DNA from: Zhengella mangrovi | GTDB lineage: Bacteria; Pseudomonadota; Alphaproteobacteria; Rhizobiales; Rhizobiaceae | DNA length: 64,000 nt | Direction: 5' to 3' | Assembly (NCBI RefSeq): GCF_002727065.1 | Contig: NZ_PDVP01000013.1 | Coordinates: forward strand, 62,001-126,000 | Part shown: positions 16,243 to 24,309 of the stretch, piece after piece | Numbering within the stretch: the stretch's first letter is position 1 | How the letters are laid out: each line of letters starts with the position of its first letter | The notes under the pieces: generated by a model | What the model saw: the letters and a program-made list of their open reading frames with translations, nothing else | What the model was told of the DNA's origin: nothing | Database searches by the model: none | Position numbers and translations under genes: made by a program

Positions 16243-18327
16243 ATGCCAGTGTCCGCCCCTGCCGTCTCAGCCCTGCCTGGCCGTCCGACCGATATCGCGC
16301 TCGCCGCCGGTATCGTCTTCATCCTGTCCATCCTCTTCCTGCCGGTCCCGACCTTCCTGATCGACCTCGGCCTGGCGGTCTCGCTGGCCCTCTCGGTCCT
16401 GATCCTCATGGTGTCGCTGTGGATCGCGCGCCCGCTCGATTTCTCGGCCTTTCCGACCGTGCTGCTGATCGCGACCATGCTGCGCCTGGCGCTCAACATC
16501 TCCACCACCCGTCTGATCCTGTCGCAGGGCCACGAGGGCGTGAACGCGGCCGGTTACGTCATCAGCGGCTTCGCCCAGTTCGTCATGGGGGGCGACTTCC
16601 TCATCGGCGTCGTCGTCTTCCTGATCCTCGTGATCGTCAACTTCGTCGTCATCACGAAGGGCTCGACCCGCATCGCGGAAGTCGGTGCGCGCTTCACGCT
16701 CGATGCCATCCCCGGCAAGCAGATGTCGATCGACGCCGATCTCTCCGCCGGCATCATCAACGAGAAGGAAGCGCAGGACCGGCGCAAGGAACTGGAAGAG
16801 GAAAGCGCCTTCTTCGGCTCGATGGACGGCGCGTCGAAATTCGTCCGTGGCGATGCCATCGCCGGCCTCATCATCACCGCCATCAATGTCTTCGGCGGCA
16901 TCATCATCGGTTACGCGCGTCACGGCATGTCGCTCAACGAGGCCGGCGACGTGTTCATCAAGCTGTCGGTCGGCGACGGCCTTGTCTCGCAGATCCCCGC
17001 GCTCATCGTGTCGCTGGCCGCCGGCATGCTGGTCTCGAAAGGCGGCACCCGCGGGTCCGCCGACGTCGCCCTGTTCGCGCAGCTGGGCAACTATCCGCGT
17101 GCGCTCTTCGTGGCCGCCGCCCTGATGCTGCTCCTGGCGATCCTGCCGGGCTTGCCCCTGTTCCCATTCCTGACGCTGTCTGCCGGCTTCGGCCTGATCG
17201 GTTACACGGTCAGCCGCCAGCATTTCCGGCAGGTGCAGTCGCGGGAGCGCGAACGCGAACAGGCCGATCGCGCCAAGGCGGCGGTGGAAGAAAACTCCAT
17301 GAAGTCGTCGCTGAAGACGTCGGAAGTCGAGGTTGCCTTCGGCAAGCAGATCGCGACCGCCTTCCTGGCCTCGCAGGAAGAACTCGCCTTCCGCATGACC
17401 AAGATGCGCAAGAAATTCGCCACCCAGTACGGCTTCGTCATTCCCGAGGTGAAGATTTCCGAGGACCTGGCACTGCCGCAGAAGGCCTACCAGATCCGGA
17501 TCCACGGCACGGCATTCTCCATGCACGAACTGCGCCTCGGCGAGGTTTTGGCGCTGACCGGCAACAAGCCCTTGCCCGACATTCCCGGCGAGCCGGTCAA
17601 GGAGCCGGCCTTCGGCATGCCGGCCCTGTCGGTGCCGCAGAATTTCGCTGCCGATCTCAAGCGGATGGGGATCCCGACGGTCGACAACCTCTCGGTTCTG
17701 CTGACCCACTTGAGCGAGGTTATCCGCAACAACCTGCCGCAGCTCCTTTCCTACAAGGATACCAAGCGGCTCATCGCCCAGCTCGATCCGGAATACCGCA
17801 AGCTCGCCGACGAACTGTGCTCCACGCATATCTCCTATCCCGGCCTTCAGGCGGTGCTCAAACTGCTGCTGGCCGACCGGGTCTCCATCCGCAATCTTCC
17901 GCTCATCATCGAGGCGATCGCCGAGGTGGCGCCCCACGTCCGGCGCACCGAGAAGCTGGTCGAGCATGTGCGCATGCGCATGGCGCAGCAGATCTGCGGC
18001 GACCTCGCCGAGAACGGCGTACTCAACGTGCTGCGTCTCGGCGGACGCTGGGACCTCGTTTTCCAGGAAAGCGTGAAGCGCGACGCGAATGGCGAGGTGC
18101 GGGAGTTCGACATGGATCCGCGACAGCTCGAATCCTTCGGGCGCGAGGCGGCGGCCGCCATCAACAAGCTGCTCGACCAGTCCAAGCAGTTCGCCGTGCT
18201 CACCTCGCCGGAAGCGCGGCCCTACGTCCGCATGATCCTCGAGCGCCTCTTCCCGGCCCTGGCCGTTCTCTCCCATGTGGAGATCGCCCGGGGCGTCGAG
18301 GTCAACGTGATCGGCTCGGTTGGATGA
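16243..18327 (+). CDS. flhA: Flagellar export gate protein FlhA
   Basis: 694 residues from ATG 16243; a TTG at 16225 would add six. The N-terminal half holds about eight membrane helices with the FHIPEP-type signatures: [90 protein letters not shown]. The C-terminal half is the soluble domain that forms a nonamer ring and receives chaperone-substrate pairs. Length is normal. Its stop overlaps fliR (ATGA). It is separated from fliQ by repeats and extra genes and has its own candidate promoter. Confidence 0.97.
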   Translation: MPVSAPAVSALPGRPTDIALAAGIVFILSILFLPVPTFLIDLGLAVSLALSVLILMVSLWIARPLDFSAFPTVLLIATMLRLALNISTTRLILSQGHEGVNAAGYVISGFAQFVMGGDFLIGVVVFLILVIVNFVVITKGSTRIAEVGARFTLDAIPGKQMSIDADLSAGIINEKEAQDRRKELEEESAFFGSMDGASKFVRGDAIAGLIITAINVFGGIIIGYARHGMSLNEAGDVFIKLSVGDGLVSQIPALIVSLAAGMLVSKGGTRGSADVALFAQLGNYPRALFVAAALMLLLAILPGLPLFPFLTLSAGFGLIGYTVSRQHFRQVQSREREREQADRAKAAVEENSMKSSLKTSEVEVAFGKQIATAFLASQEELAFRMTKMRKKFATQYGFVIPEVKISEDLALPQKAYQIRIHGTAFSMHELRLGEVLALTGNKPLPDIPGEPVKEPAFGMPALSVPQNFAADLKRMGIPTVDNLSVLLTHLSEVIRNNLPQLLSYKDTKRLIAQLDPEYRKLADELCSTHISYPGLQAVLKLLLADRVSIRNLPLIIEAIAEVAPHVRRTEKLVEHVRMRMAQQICGDLAENGVLNVLRLGGRWDLVFQESVKRDANGEVREFDMDPRQLESFGREAAAAINKLLDQSKQFAVLTSPEARPYVRMILERLFPALAVLSHVEIARGVEVNVIGSVG

Positions 18328-19076
18328 ACGCGCTCCTGCCGGTCCTGTTCATGCCGGCCGTGCTGGTCTTCTGCCGGATCGGCGGCTGCCTCATGGTATT
18401 GCCGGGCTTCTCCTCCATCCGCGTCCCGGTACGCGTCCGCCTCTTTACCGCCATCGCGCTCAGCGTGGCGCTGGCGCCGCTGGTCTGGTCCAGCCTGCCG
18501 CAGGTATCCGTCAGCGCGCCGGCGCCCTTCTATCTCTTCATCCTCACCGAAACGCTGATCGGCGCCTTCCTCGGCCTGCTCGTGCGGGTCCTGTTCTCAG
18601 CCCTCGAGTTCATGGCATCCGCCGCGGCCATGTCGATGGGCTTCGGCAACATGATGGGAACCCCGGTCACCGAGGCCGAACCGCAGGCAGCGTTCAGCGC
18701 CTTTCTCGGCATGGCCGCCGTGGTCCTGTTCTTTCTCGTCAATGCGCACCACGCGGTCCTCGCGGGCCTGATCCGTTCCTATGACATCATCCCTCCGGCC
18801 GGTGTCCTGGATCCGCAGCAGCTTCTTGCGCGGCTGGGTCAGCGGTTGAACGACGCTTTCCTGCTGGTCCTGCGTCTCGGCAGTCCGTTCATCGCCTACG
18901 GGATCCTGATCAACCTGATCATCGGCCTCCTAAACAAGCTGACGCCGCAGATCCCGGTCTATTTCATCTCGCTGCCCTTCGTGCTCGCCGGTGGCCTGCT
19001 CATCGCCTATTTCGTTTTCCCGTCCATGCTGAGCCTGTTCATTACGGCCGTGCCGGACAAGGGATTTTTCCACTAG
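18324..19076 (+). CDS. fliR: Flagellar export protein FliR
   Basis: 250 residues with about six membrane helices. Signature strings are [33 protein letters not shown] and GLRLGSPF-type [30 protein letters not shown]. FliR completes the FliPQR core of the export gate. The ATG overlaps the flhA stop (ATGA), so flhA and fliR are coupled. A decayed single copy of the 55-bp hairpin repeat begins just after its stop. Confidence 0.96.
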   Translation: MNALLPVLFMPAVLVFCRIGGCLMVLPGFSSIRVPVRVRLFTAIALSVALAPLVWSSLPQVSVSAPAPFYLFILTETLIGAFLGLLVRVLFSALEFMASAAAMSMGFGNMMGTPVTEAEPQAAFSAFLGMAAVVLFFLVNAHHAVLAGLIRSYDIIPPAGVLDPQQLLARLGQRLNDAFLLVLRLGSPFIAYGILINLIIGLLNKLTPQIPVYFISLPFVLAGGLLIAYFVFPSMLSLFITAVPDKGFFH

Positions 19077-19077
19077 G

Positions 19078-19120
19078 CAGGTCCGGCGAACGTGCATGCC
19101 GGTTCACGCCCGGAGTTGCG
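19078..19120. repeat. Decayed single copy of the 55-bp hairpin repeat
   Basis: Matches the array unit at most positions: GTCCGGCGAACGTG, GCCGGTT and CCGGAGTTGCG against AATTCCAGCGAAAGTG, GCCGGTT and CCGGAATTGCG. It lies directly after fliR, the same relation the main array has to fliQ. Confidence 0.6.
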
Positions 19121-19188
19121 AAAGTCTCGAAGATGGAACCGGGCAGGTTCGGCGAATCGCGGAAATGACGTCTGGGCAAGGGGAAGCC

Positions 19189-19590
19189 ATGGCACAGAAA
19201 AGCAAGGATATCCGGCGGCTGGTCCGGCTGACCGGCCAGCTTGAAAATCTCAACAAGGCGCACAGCGCCCATCTGGCCGGACGTATCAGCGCGGTGGAGG
19301 CCGACCTGCAGGCGCTGGACGCGCTGGCCCAGGGGCCCTCGCTGGCCATGGACCTGTTTCCCGACATGTTCGTGCGCAAGCAGACGGAACTGAAGACCGA
19401 GAAGTCCCGCCTGGTGGCCGAACGGGATCGCGTCGAGCGCGACCGCAAGCGCCGGGAGCGCCAGAAGGAGAAGCTCGGCGAGCGCCTTGCCGAGGCCGAG
19501 CACGAGGCCGAGAGCTCGTCCCAGGAGGAAAACGGCAACGACTGGGCCGCGCGTTCCGGCCGCTCCGGGACCAGTTTCCGGCAAGCATGA
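19189..19590 (+). CDS. FliJ-like coiled-coil flagellar protein
   Basis: 133 residues from ATG 19189, supported by GGGGAAG; in-frame codons upstream to 19096 are probably not translated. Almost wholly helical and charged, with a strong coiled coil at about residues 62-115 (KTEKSRLVAERDRVERDRKRRERQKEKL). Rhizobial flagellar clusters carry a coiled-coil gene of this size between fliR and the rod-binding protein gene. The size and coiled-coil nature suit FliJ, the stalk of the FliI ATPase, but sequence identity to FliJ is not evident, so this is an inference from context. Confidence 0.65.
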   Translation: MAQKSKDIRRLVRLTGQLENLNKAHSAHLAGRISAVEADLQALDALAQGPSLAMDLFPDMFVRKQTELKTEKSRLVAERDRVERDRKRRERQKEKLGERLAEAEHEAESSSQEENGNDWAARSGRSGTSFRQA

Positions 19591-19637
19591 GACACTAGTG
19601 TGAGACCTGTTCGGAGCCGTAGGATCGGGGTGTGATC

Positions 19638-20027
19638 ATGGATGCGCGAATAGCTTCCCTGGCAGGTCTGGCGCCCGCCGCGCCGGTTGCGGGGACGCCG
19701 TCTGCACCGGCCGCGAAGGCGGCAGAAGGAGCAGCCTGGCGCGATACGCTCGCCGTCGGTGCTCCGGTCCGCGCAGAGAAGGCCGCGGCCGCGGATGCCA
19801 GCGCGCTGACCCGTTTCGAGGCGGTCGTCCTGCAGACGTTCATCGCCGAGATGCTGCCGCAGGACGGGGATTCCGTTTACGGTGCAGGTCTGTCGGGCGA
19901 CATGTGGAAATCCATGCTCAGCGAAAAGATCGCCGAGCAGGTCGCCAGCAATGGCGGGTTGGGCATTGCCGAGCGGATCGGCGAGCAGCTGGCACGGCGC
20001 GCCGCGCGCCAGGCCGATGGCGCATGA
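19638..20027 (+). CDS. flgJ: Rod-binding protein, FlgJ N-terminal type
   Basis: 129 residues from ATG 19638 with GGGG seven bases before; a GTG at 19632 adds two. An Ala/Pro-rich leader of about 55 residues is followed by FEAVVLQTFIAEMLPQDGDSVYGAGLSGDMWKSMLSEKIAEQVASNGGLGIAERI, the rod-binding domain of FlgJ. The C-terminal muramidase of enteric FlgJ is absent, as usual in alphaproteobacteria. It is exported and helps rod assembly. It lies between the coiled-coil gene and the FlgN-like gene. Confidence 0.88.
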   Translation: MDARIASLAGLAPAAPVAGTPSAPAAKAAEGAAWRDTLAVGAPVRAEKAAAADASALTRFEAVVLQTFIAEMLPQDGDSVYGAGLSGDMWKSMLSEKIAEQVASNGGLGIAERIGEQLARRAARQADGA

Positions 20028-20100
20028 GACAGGACGAATGGTCGGGGCCGGGCAGGCTGAAGGACGTCCCAGACTGCCTGGACAGACGGAGTGAGACGAC

Positions 20101-20493
20101 ATGGTAGAGCAACGGATCGACAGTCTCCGCAAGCGCGAGGAGGAAGACCACCGGTCGATTATCCAGGTGCTGGAGGCCATCGGCGCGTGCCTCGATGGCG
20201 AGCGTGACATGCTTGCCGATCGGCGCCTGTCCGAACTGCAGGCCTACAACACCCGCAAGAGCCGGCTTCTCTACGAGCTGTCCCGCGCGATCAACGGCAA
20301 TCCGGGCTGGCGGCGCATCGCCGGCCTTCGCGAGCGGCTCGACGACCTGAATTCCAAGTTGAGGGCCAATGCCCGCAGCCTCCAGGCCCAGGCCGCCGCC
20401 GTGCGTTCCGTGGCAGACCTCGTCATCAACGAGATCCGCGACAGCGAGGATGACGGAACCTATTCGACGGCATCGGTTGCCGGCCGGCTATGA
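20101..20493 (+). CDS. FlgN-like small helical flagellar protein
   Basis: 130 residues, almost fully alpha-helical with two long helices (about 1-60 and 70-115) and many heptads. Position after flgJ and the helical hairpin suggest a type III export chaperone for FlgK/FlgL like FlgN, which in many genomes is too diverged to be found by simple similarity. No catalytic motif is visible. Its stop overlaps the next gene by ATGA. The flagellar role is likely; the FlgN call is tentative. Confidence 0.6.
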   Translation: MVEQRIDSLRKREEEDHRSIIQVLEAIGACLDGERDMLADRRLSELQAYNTRKSRLLYELSRAINGNPGWRRIAGLRERLDDLNSKLRANARSLQAQAAAVRSVADLVINEIRDSEDDGTYSTASVAGRL

Positions 20494-21026
20494 TCAAGTC
20501 CATCCTGTTCGGCCTGGTCGCGATCGCGGCCGCCTTCGGAGGCGGATTGGCCTCCACGCTCATGCCGGCCGGCGCGCCGGTCGAGGAAATGGCTGCGGAT
20601 CAGCAGGCCGCCGAGCCGGAACCGGTCTTCTGGGATTCAGGCATTCTGGTCGCTCCGGTGATCCGGAATGGAACCGTGGCCGAATACAGGACGTTGAACA
20701 TCATCGTTAAGACTGGTGCCAACAGTTCGCCGGACCGCTACCCGATGGTTCCGATCAGGATTCAGGAAATCTACCAGGAGTTGCTATTGTCTCCGGAATT
20801 CATCGAAAAGATGATCGATACGGCGGTTAACCCCAAGGTTATTTCGGAAAACATCAGTCTTCGCTTGACGGAAGCCTTCCCGGACAGTGACGTGAAGGAT
20901 GTCCTGGTGGTTCATGCCGATCGTTTTGCCCCCAACGAGTTGCGCAAGAACCTCATCGACGACAATGGGACTGTTGGCGTTGGCCACGAAGTCAAGAAGG
21001 GGGTCGAGACCGAAAAGGCGCATTGA
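20490..21026 (+). CDS. Membrane-anchored periplasmic protein, unknown
   Basis: 178 residues. An N-terminal signal or anchor helix (residues 1-24) is followed by an acidic linker and a soluble domain containing ILVAPVIRNGTVAEYRTLNIIVKTG. A very similar stretch, LIVPVFTKGSVTGYIVANVAGELA, occurs in the product at 23611-24039, which also has an N-terminal anchor, so the two look distantly related. I do not recognise a named family; a FliL-like periplasmic role is possible. It is cotranscribed with the FlgN-like gene (ATGA overlap) and ends 79 bases before the LuxR regulator. Confidence 0.65.
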   Translation: MIKSILFGLVAIAAAFGGGLASTLMPAGAPVEEMAADQQAAEPEPVFWDSGILVAPVIRNGTVAEYRTLNIIVKTGANSSPDRYPMVPIRIQEIYQELLLSPEFIEKMIDTAVNPKVISENISLRLTEAFPDSDVKDVLVVHADRFAPNELRKNLIDDNGTVGVGHEVKKGVETEKAH

Positions 21027-21105
21027 TCTGTGAATTGTTTGATATCCATCAACTTCAATCTTTGCGAATTTTCGTAACATGTCACCGTTGAAAGAGGGCG
21101 GTAAG

Positions 21106-21888
21106 GTGAAACGTGAATTGATCGGTTCCGGACTTCCTGGCGACAGGAATTCGCAGCGGCGGGTTGTCGTCGAAAACATGTCCTGGCTGATCTCGTCGCC
21201 CCATGATGCATTCTCCCAGATCTTGAAGTTGTGCAAGCGCCATGGTTTTGAGGACTTCCTGATCTATCGCGGCAAGCCGGTTCATCTTCAGACAGGGTCG
21301 CTGGCCGATGTATTGTTGATGACCAGCATGTCGTCCTATTTCATCGAGATGCTGGATGGCGCCATCCAGCGCAGCGGCTGCGATCTGCTGGGCCCGGTGC
21401 GGGGCCATGTTGCCCCGGTGCTCTGGAACCTCGTCGAGCTCGACCCCGAGGCGGCGGGCGATGAAGACGGGGAGGGCATCGACGAGGGCAAGGAAAAGCT
21501 CCGGGAAGTGTTTGCCGAGAGCGGCATCGCCGGGGGCGTGATGATCCCGATCGCGACCGATGAACTCGGCATTGTCGTCTTTCATTTCGTATCCGCCGAA
21601 CCGGTTCGCCGGATCACGTCCGAACTGATTGTCGAGGCGCTTGCGACCTTCGAGTCCGCGGCACGATTTGTGAGCAGTGGCATGCGGGAAGAAGACGAAG
21701 TGCTGACCGCGCGCGAGCGCGAATGCCTGTACTGGGCGGGCGAGGGCAAGACGAGTGCCGAAATGGCCTTCATCACCGGCCTTTCCGAGCACACGGTGAA
21801 CCACTATTTCACGACCGCGTGCCGCAAGCTCAATTGCGTCAGCCGCATCCAGGCTGTGGCGAAGGCCGTCCGCAGCGGCTTTATTTAA
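21106..21888 (+). CDS. LuxR-family transcriptional regulator
   Basis: 260 residues from GTG 21106, which has GAGGG seven bases before it; the ATG at 21079 has no ribosome site. The C-terminal 60 residues are a LuxR-type helix-turn-helix: LTARERECLYWAGEGKTSAEMAFITGLSEHTVNHYFTTACRKLNCVSRIQAVAKAV. The N-terminal 180 residues resemble a small-molecule or autoinducer-like sensor fold without recognisable ligand residues. In Sinorhizobium the flagellar master regulator is the heterodimer VisN-VisR, two adjacent LuxR genes. Only one such gene is visible here, in a flagellar setting, so it may be a VisN/VisR relative or an independent regulator. Confidence 0.82.
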   Translation: MKRELIGSGLPGDRNSQRRVVVENMSWLISSPHDAFSQILKLCKRHGFEDFLIYRGKPVHLQTGSLADVLLMTSMSSYFIEMLDGAIQRSGCDLLGPVRGHVAPVLWNLVELDPEAAGDEDGEGIDEGKEKLREVFAESGIAGGVMIPIATDELGIVVFHFVSAEPVRRITSELIVEALATFESAARFVSSGMREEDEVLTARERECLYWAGEGKTSAEMAFITGLSEHTVNHYFTTACRKLNCVSRIQAVAKAVRSGFI

Positions 21889-22018
21889 GCGATATCGAAA
21901 ATACAATCTGGCTGTTTGTTCGTCATTGCCTCAAGGTGGAAGGCGTTGTAACCTGCTGCTTTAAGTGCTCTGCACAAAATAATTGCATACAGTCAATAAT
22001 GAGCAGCCGAACCACTTC

Positions 22019-22309
22019 ATGTTCAAATATAGAAGCGCGAACTCGTTCCCTGTGCTTTCGATGGAATACGAAAGCATCATGTCGGCCATCGACGTGGCGA
22101 TTCAGGCCGAGGACATGGCTGCGCTGAAGAAACTCGACCTGCAGGCCATCGAGGCATTCGAGAACATCCTGGCCTATGAGCCGCACGGGCACGAAGAAGC
22201 TGGCGAGATGTTTGATTACCTTCTGGAGATGCTGTGCGTCTTCGAACGGGGCGGCCGCCTGTGGTGGGCTATCAGGGCCCGGCTGAACCGGCTCTACGAA
22301 GAGCGCTGA
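22019..22309 (+). CDS. Small alpha-helical protein, paralogue of the gene at 14811
   Basis: 96 residues from ATG 22019. Alternatives are TTG 21983 and ATG 22061; none has a clear ribosome site. The segment ENILAYEPHGHEEAGEMFDYLLEMLC aligns with SILAYAPRDDHDKRRLFVYLIDYMLQ of the 14811 product, and the flanking helices align too. As with that gene, the upstream DNA (21890-22000) is AT-rich. It stands between the LuxR regulator and the convergent flagellin gene. Function unknown; a regulator or chaperone of flagellin export would suit the setting but is not shown. Confidence 0.55.
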   Translation: MFKYRSANSFPVLSMEYESIMSAIDVAIQAEDMAALKKLDLQAIEAFENILAYEPHGHEEAGEMFDYLLEMLCVFERGGRLWWAIRARLNRLYEER

Positions 22310-22449
22310 ATCCGGGCCTGCGCCCGGAGAGCGCCGCGGCAACCTTGATTTGCGAGCGATGGCGGCGGTGCGGGTGGCCGGACCGCGGACGCGTCCAGAC
22401 GCATCATGAGGCGTGAGGTACGATAGCCATGCCCGGAACGAAGCGGAGG

Positions 22450-22505
22450 GCCGGCGTTGCGCCGGCGGGGCCGCGGGCCTCCGGTCCGGCAATGGGCGCC
22501 GGACC
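22450..22505 (-). terminator. Two hairpins downstream of the minus-strand flagellin
   Basis: On the minus strand, ten bases past the flagellin stop, GGTCCGGC and GCCGGACC form an 8-bp perfect stem (22483-22505). A second stem of GCCGGCG and CGCCGGC follows (22450-22466). Neither has a T run, so they may stabilise the mRNA end or act with Rho. Confidence 0.5.
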
Positions 22506-22514
22506 GCGATTTCC

Positions 22515-23432
22515 TTACTTGAACAGCGCCAGGATGTTCTGAGCCGAGGAGTTGGCGATGCCAAGGGCCTGGATACCCAGCTGCTGCTGCGTCTGAAGCG
22601 CCTGCAGCTTGGTCGACTCCTCCGTCATGTCCGCGTCCACGAGCGTGCCGATGCCCCGGTCGATCGCGTCGAGCAGCGTATTGACGAAGTCCGTCTGCAT
22701 CGAGATCCGGCTCTTGGTCGCGCCCAGGTCGGCAGCCGCCGAGGTCAGGCCGACATGCGCCGCGTCGACCGCGGAGATCATGTCGTCGAGATCCTGGTTG
22801 GTCATCGTCGGATCGGTGATGTCGAGCGTGGCGACCGACACGGTCAGGGCACCCGTGCCCGTCGTCGTGAAGGTCGAGTCCATCATGCCCGACTGGTCGG
22901 CCGCGTCGAACAGTTCCAGGTTCGCGGTATCGATCTGGATCGTGTTGACGGTCACGCCGGCGCCGGACCGCGTGAAGGAGGAAACGACTTCCTTGACCTG
23001 CACGTAGTTGGCCGCGCCGGAATCGACCGACAGCCAGTTCTCGCCGGAGAAGGACGCGGATTGCGCGATGGCCCGCAACTGCGCCTGCAGTTCCGTGATT
23101 TCGCTCTGGATGCTCGACTTGTCGACACCCGGTTCGCGTGCCGCGACCAGCTTCGACTTGATCTTGTCGACCACGTCGATGCTGGAGTTCAGGCTCATGT
23201 AGGTGACGTCGATCTTCGCAGTGCCGAGGCCGAGCGCATCCTGGACCGTGGAAAGCGCCTTGCTGTCGGACTTCATGATCGTGGCAATCGACCAGTAGGC
23301 GGCGTTGTCCGAAGCCTCGGAAACGCGGTAGCCGGTCGATACCCGGTTCTGTGTTTGCTGGAGCGCTGTATTGGTCGCATTGAGCGTCCGCAGCGCAATC
23401 ATTGCGGCGGGGTTGGTTTTGATGCTGGTCAC
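22515..23432 (-). CDS. Flagellin
   Basis: 305 residues from a GTG (23432) preceded by AGGA. The N-terminus reads TSIKTNPAAMIALRTLNATNTALQQTQNRVSTGYRVSEASDNAAYWSIA and the C-terminus NTLLDAIDRGIGTLVDADMTEESTKLQALQTQQQLGIQALGIANSSAQNILALFK, the D0/D1 helices of flagellin. The central domain is short, as in other alphaproteobacteria. It is about 75 percent alike by eye to the plus-strand flagellin at 24310; the two genes point away from each other with a small gene between. Expression is probably controlled by FlaF/FlbT. Confidence 0.96.
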   Translation of the reverse strand: MTSIKTNPAAMIALRTLNATNTALQQTQNRVSTGYRVSEASDNAAYWSIATIMKSDSKALSTVQDALGLGTAKIDVTYMSLNSSIDVVDKIKSKLVAAREPGVDKSSIQSEITELQAQLRAIAQSASFSGENWLSVDSGAANYVQVKEVVSSFTRSGAGVTVNTIQIDTANLELFDAADQSGMMDSTFTTTGTGALTVSVATLDITDPTMTNQDLDDMISAVDAAHVGLTSAAADLGATKSRISMQTDFVNTLLDAIDRGIGTLVDADMTEESTKLQALQTQQQLGIQALGIANSSAQNILALFK

Positions 23433-23572
23433 GATCCCGGTCCTGTTGGGAACAAGCTGTCACATCCTGTCAACCAGGTGGGGTGATGCGGCATCATGCC
23501 TGGGCCATGCGGCCCACCACCCCAATTCGCTCAAAACGCATTTACAAACACGTTACGATTTTATCCAGCATG

Positions 23573-23598
23573 GTTAACAAATGTTAAACCATGTTAAC
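23573..23598 (-). promoter_or_regulatory. Triple TTAA array upstream of the minus-strand flagellin
   Basis: TTAA occurs at 23574, 23584 and 23594, exactly one helical turn apart, and GTTAACA/TGTTAAC form the outer inverted arms. The block is about 145 bases before the flagellin start. CtrA boxes are TTAA-N7-TTAA; here the gap is six, so CtrA is possible but not textbook. Confidence 0.4.
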
Positions 23599-23610
23599 AG
23601 GGAAAAAATA

Positions 23611-24039
23611 TCATATGCGTTTCAGGTACTTGATACGCAACACTTCAAGTTTCGAAATCAGCGGGGCGGCATAGCGGCGATTGGCCGCCTCTTCCAGCCG
23701 GTCCCGCAGCCAGTCTGATTCGGGGACGCTTTCCTCGTCCTTCGGCACGTCCTTGGCGTCGTGCAGCAGCTGCAGAAGCGCGTCGCTGAGATACCAGGCG
23801 GCAACCTGGTCATCGACCGATGGCGCAAGCTCGCCCGCCACGTTGGCCACGATGTACCCCGTGACCGATCCCTTGGTGAACACGGGGACGATCAGGTCGG
23901 CGCTTTTCATCTGTTTCGGCGCCGCCACCGCGTGCTCGGACACGGCAGGCGCTTCCGGTGCGACGGGTCTCGCGATCAGGAAGGCGACCGCCAGCACCGT
24001 GACGATGCCGGTCGTGGCGATGATGGCGCTCCTGAGCAT
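23611..24039 (-). CDS. Anchored periplasmic protein of the flagellar regulon, unknown
   Basis: 142 residues. A signal or anchor helix (residues 1-24) precedes a soluble domain that contains LIVPVFTKGSVTGYIVANVAGELA, like the product at 20490. The rest is acidic and helical, ending ISKLEVLRIKYLKRI. I do not recognise the family. It lies between the two flagellin genes, on the strand of the first. A candidate FtcR-type promoter starts its transcript: TA is 37 bases before the ATG. This is the best evidence that it belongs to the flagellar regulon. Confidence 0.7.
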   Translation of the reverse strand: MLRSAIIATTGIVTVLAVAFLIARPVAPEAPAVSEHAVAAPKQMKSADLIVPVFTKGSVTGYIVANVAGELAPSVDDQVAAWYLSDALLQLLHDAKDVPKDEESVPESDWLRDRLEEAANRRYAAPLISKLEVLRIKYLKRI

Positions 24040-24070
24040 GAATGCACGTCCTGTTCCAAGCCTTCCGACC

Positions 24071-24099
24071 CTTCTATCCGGTGAAGCTTGCGCGAAGTC
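24071..24099 (-). promoter_or_regulatory. Candidate FtcR-dependent promoter of the gene at 23611-24039
   Basis: Read on the minus strand: CGCGCAAG, ten bases, then TAGAAG (24076-24071). Repeat halves are GACTTCG and AGCTTCA, 11 bases apart. The TA is 37 bases before the ATG. Confidence 0.62.
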
Positions 24100-24161
24100 T
24101 GCGGGAAAGAATTTGGTAACCCTGTCCGTGCCAGTTTCCGCGAAACGACGCTTTTGAGCAC

Positions 24162-24191
24162 GGGTATTTAGGAGTCAGAAACGAAATACCC
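24162..24191 (+). promoter_or_regulatory. Long hairpin in the upstream region of flagellin 24310
   Basis: GGGTATTT and AAATACCC form a perfect 8-bp stem with a 14-base loop, 118 bases before the flagellin ATG. Just before it GTTTC-CGC-GAAAC (24134-24146) is another palindrome. They could be a regulator site, a leader structure, or an end signal for opposing transcripts. Confidence 0.4.
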
Positions 24192-24309
24192 TTATCACCG
24201 GCTCTTGAAACAGCAGAGGCGCCATTTTCCGTGGCGCGTGGCATGATGCCAGACTGCTGTACCGGACGGCCCGGTATGTCCCTTTTTTGGAAGTTTGGAG
24301 GGACACTTC

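Noticed and set aside
18324-19076. fliR as the end of an 885-residue frame starting at 16419
   Set aside because: The upstream part is an out-of-frame shadow of flhA; FliR begins at the ATG overlapping the flhA stop.
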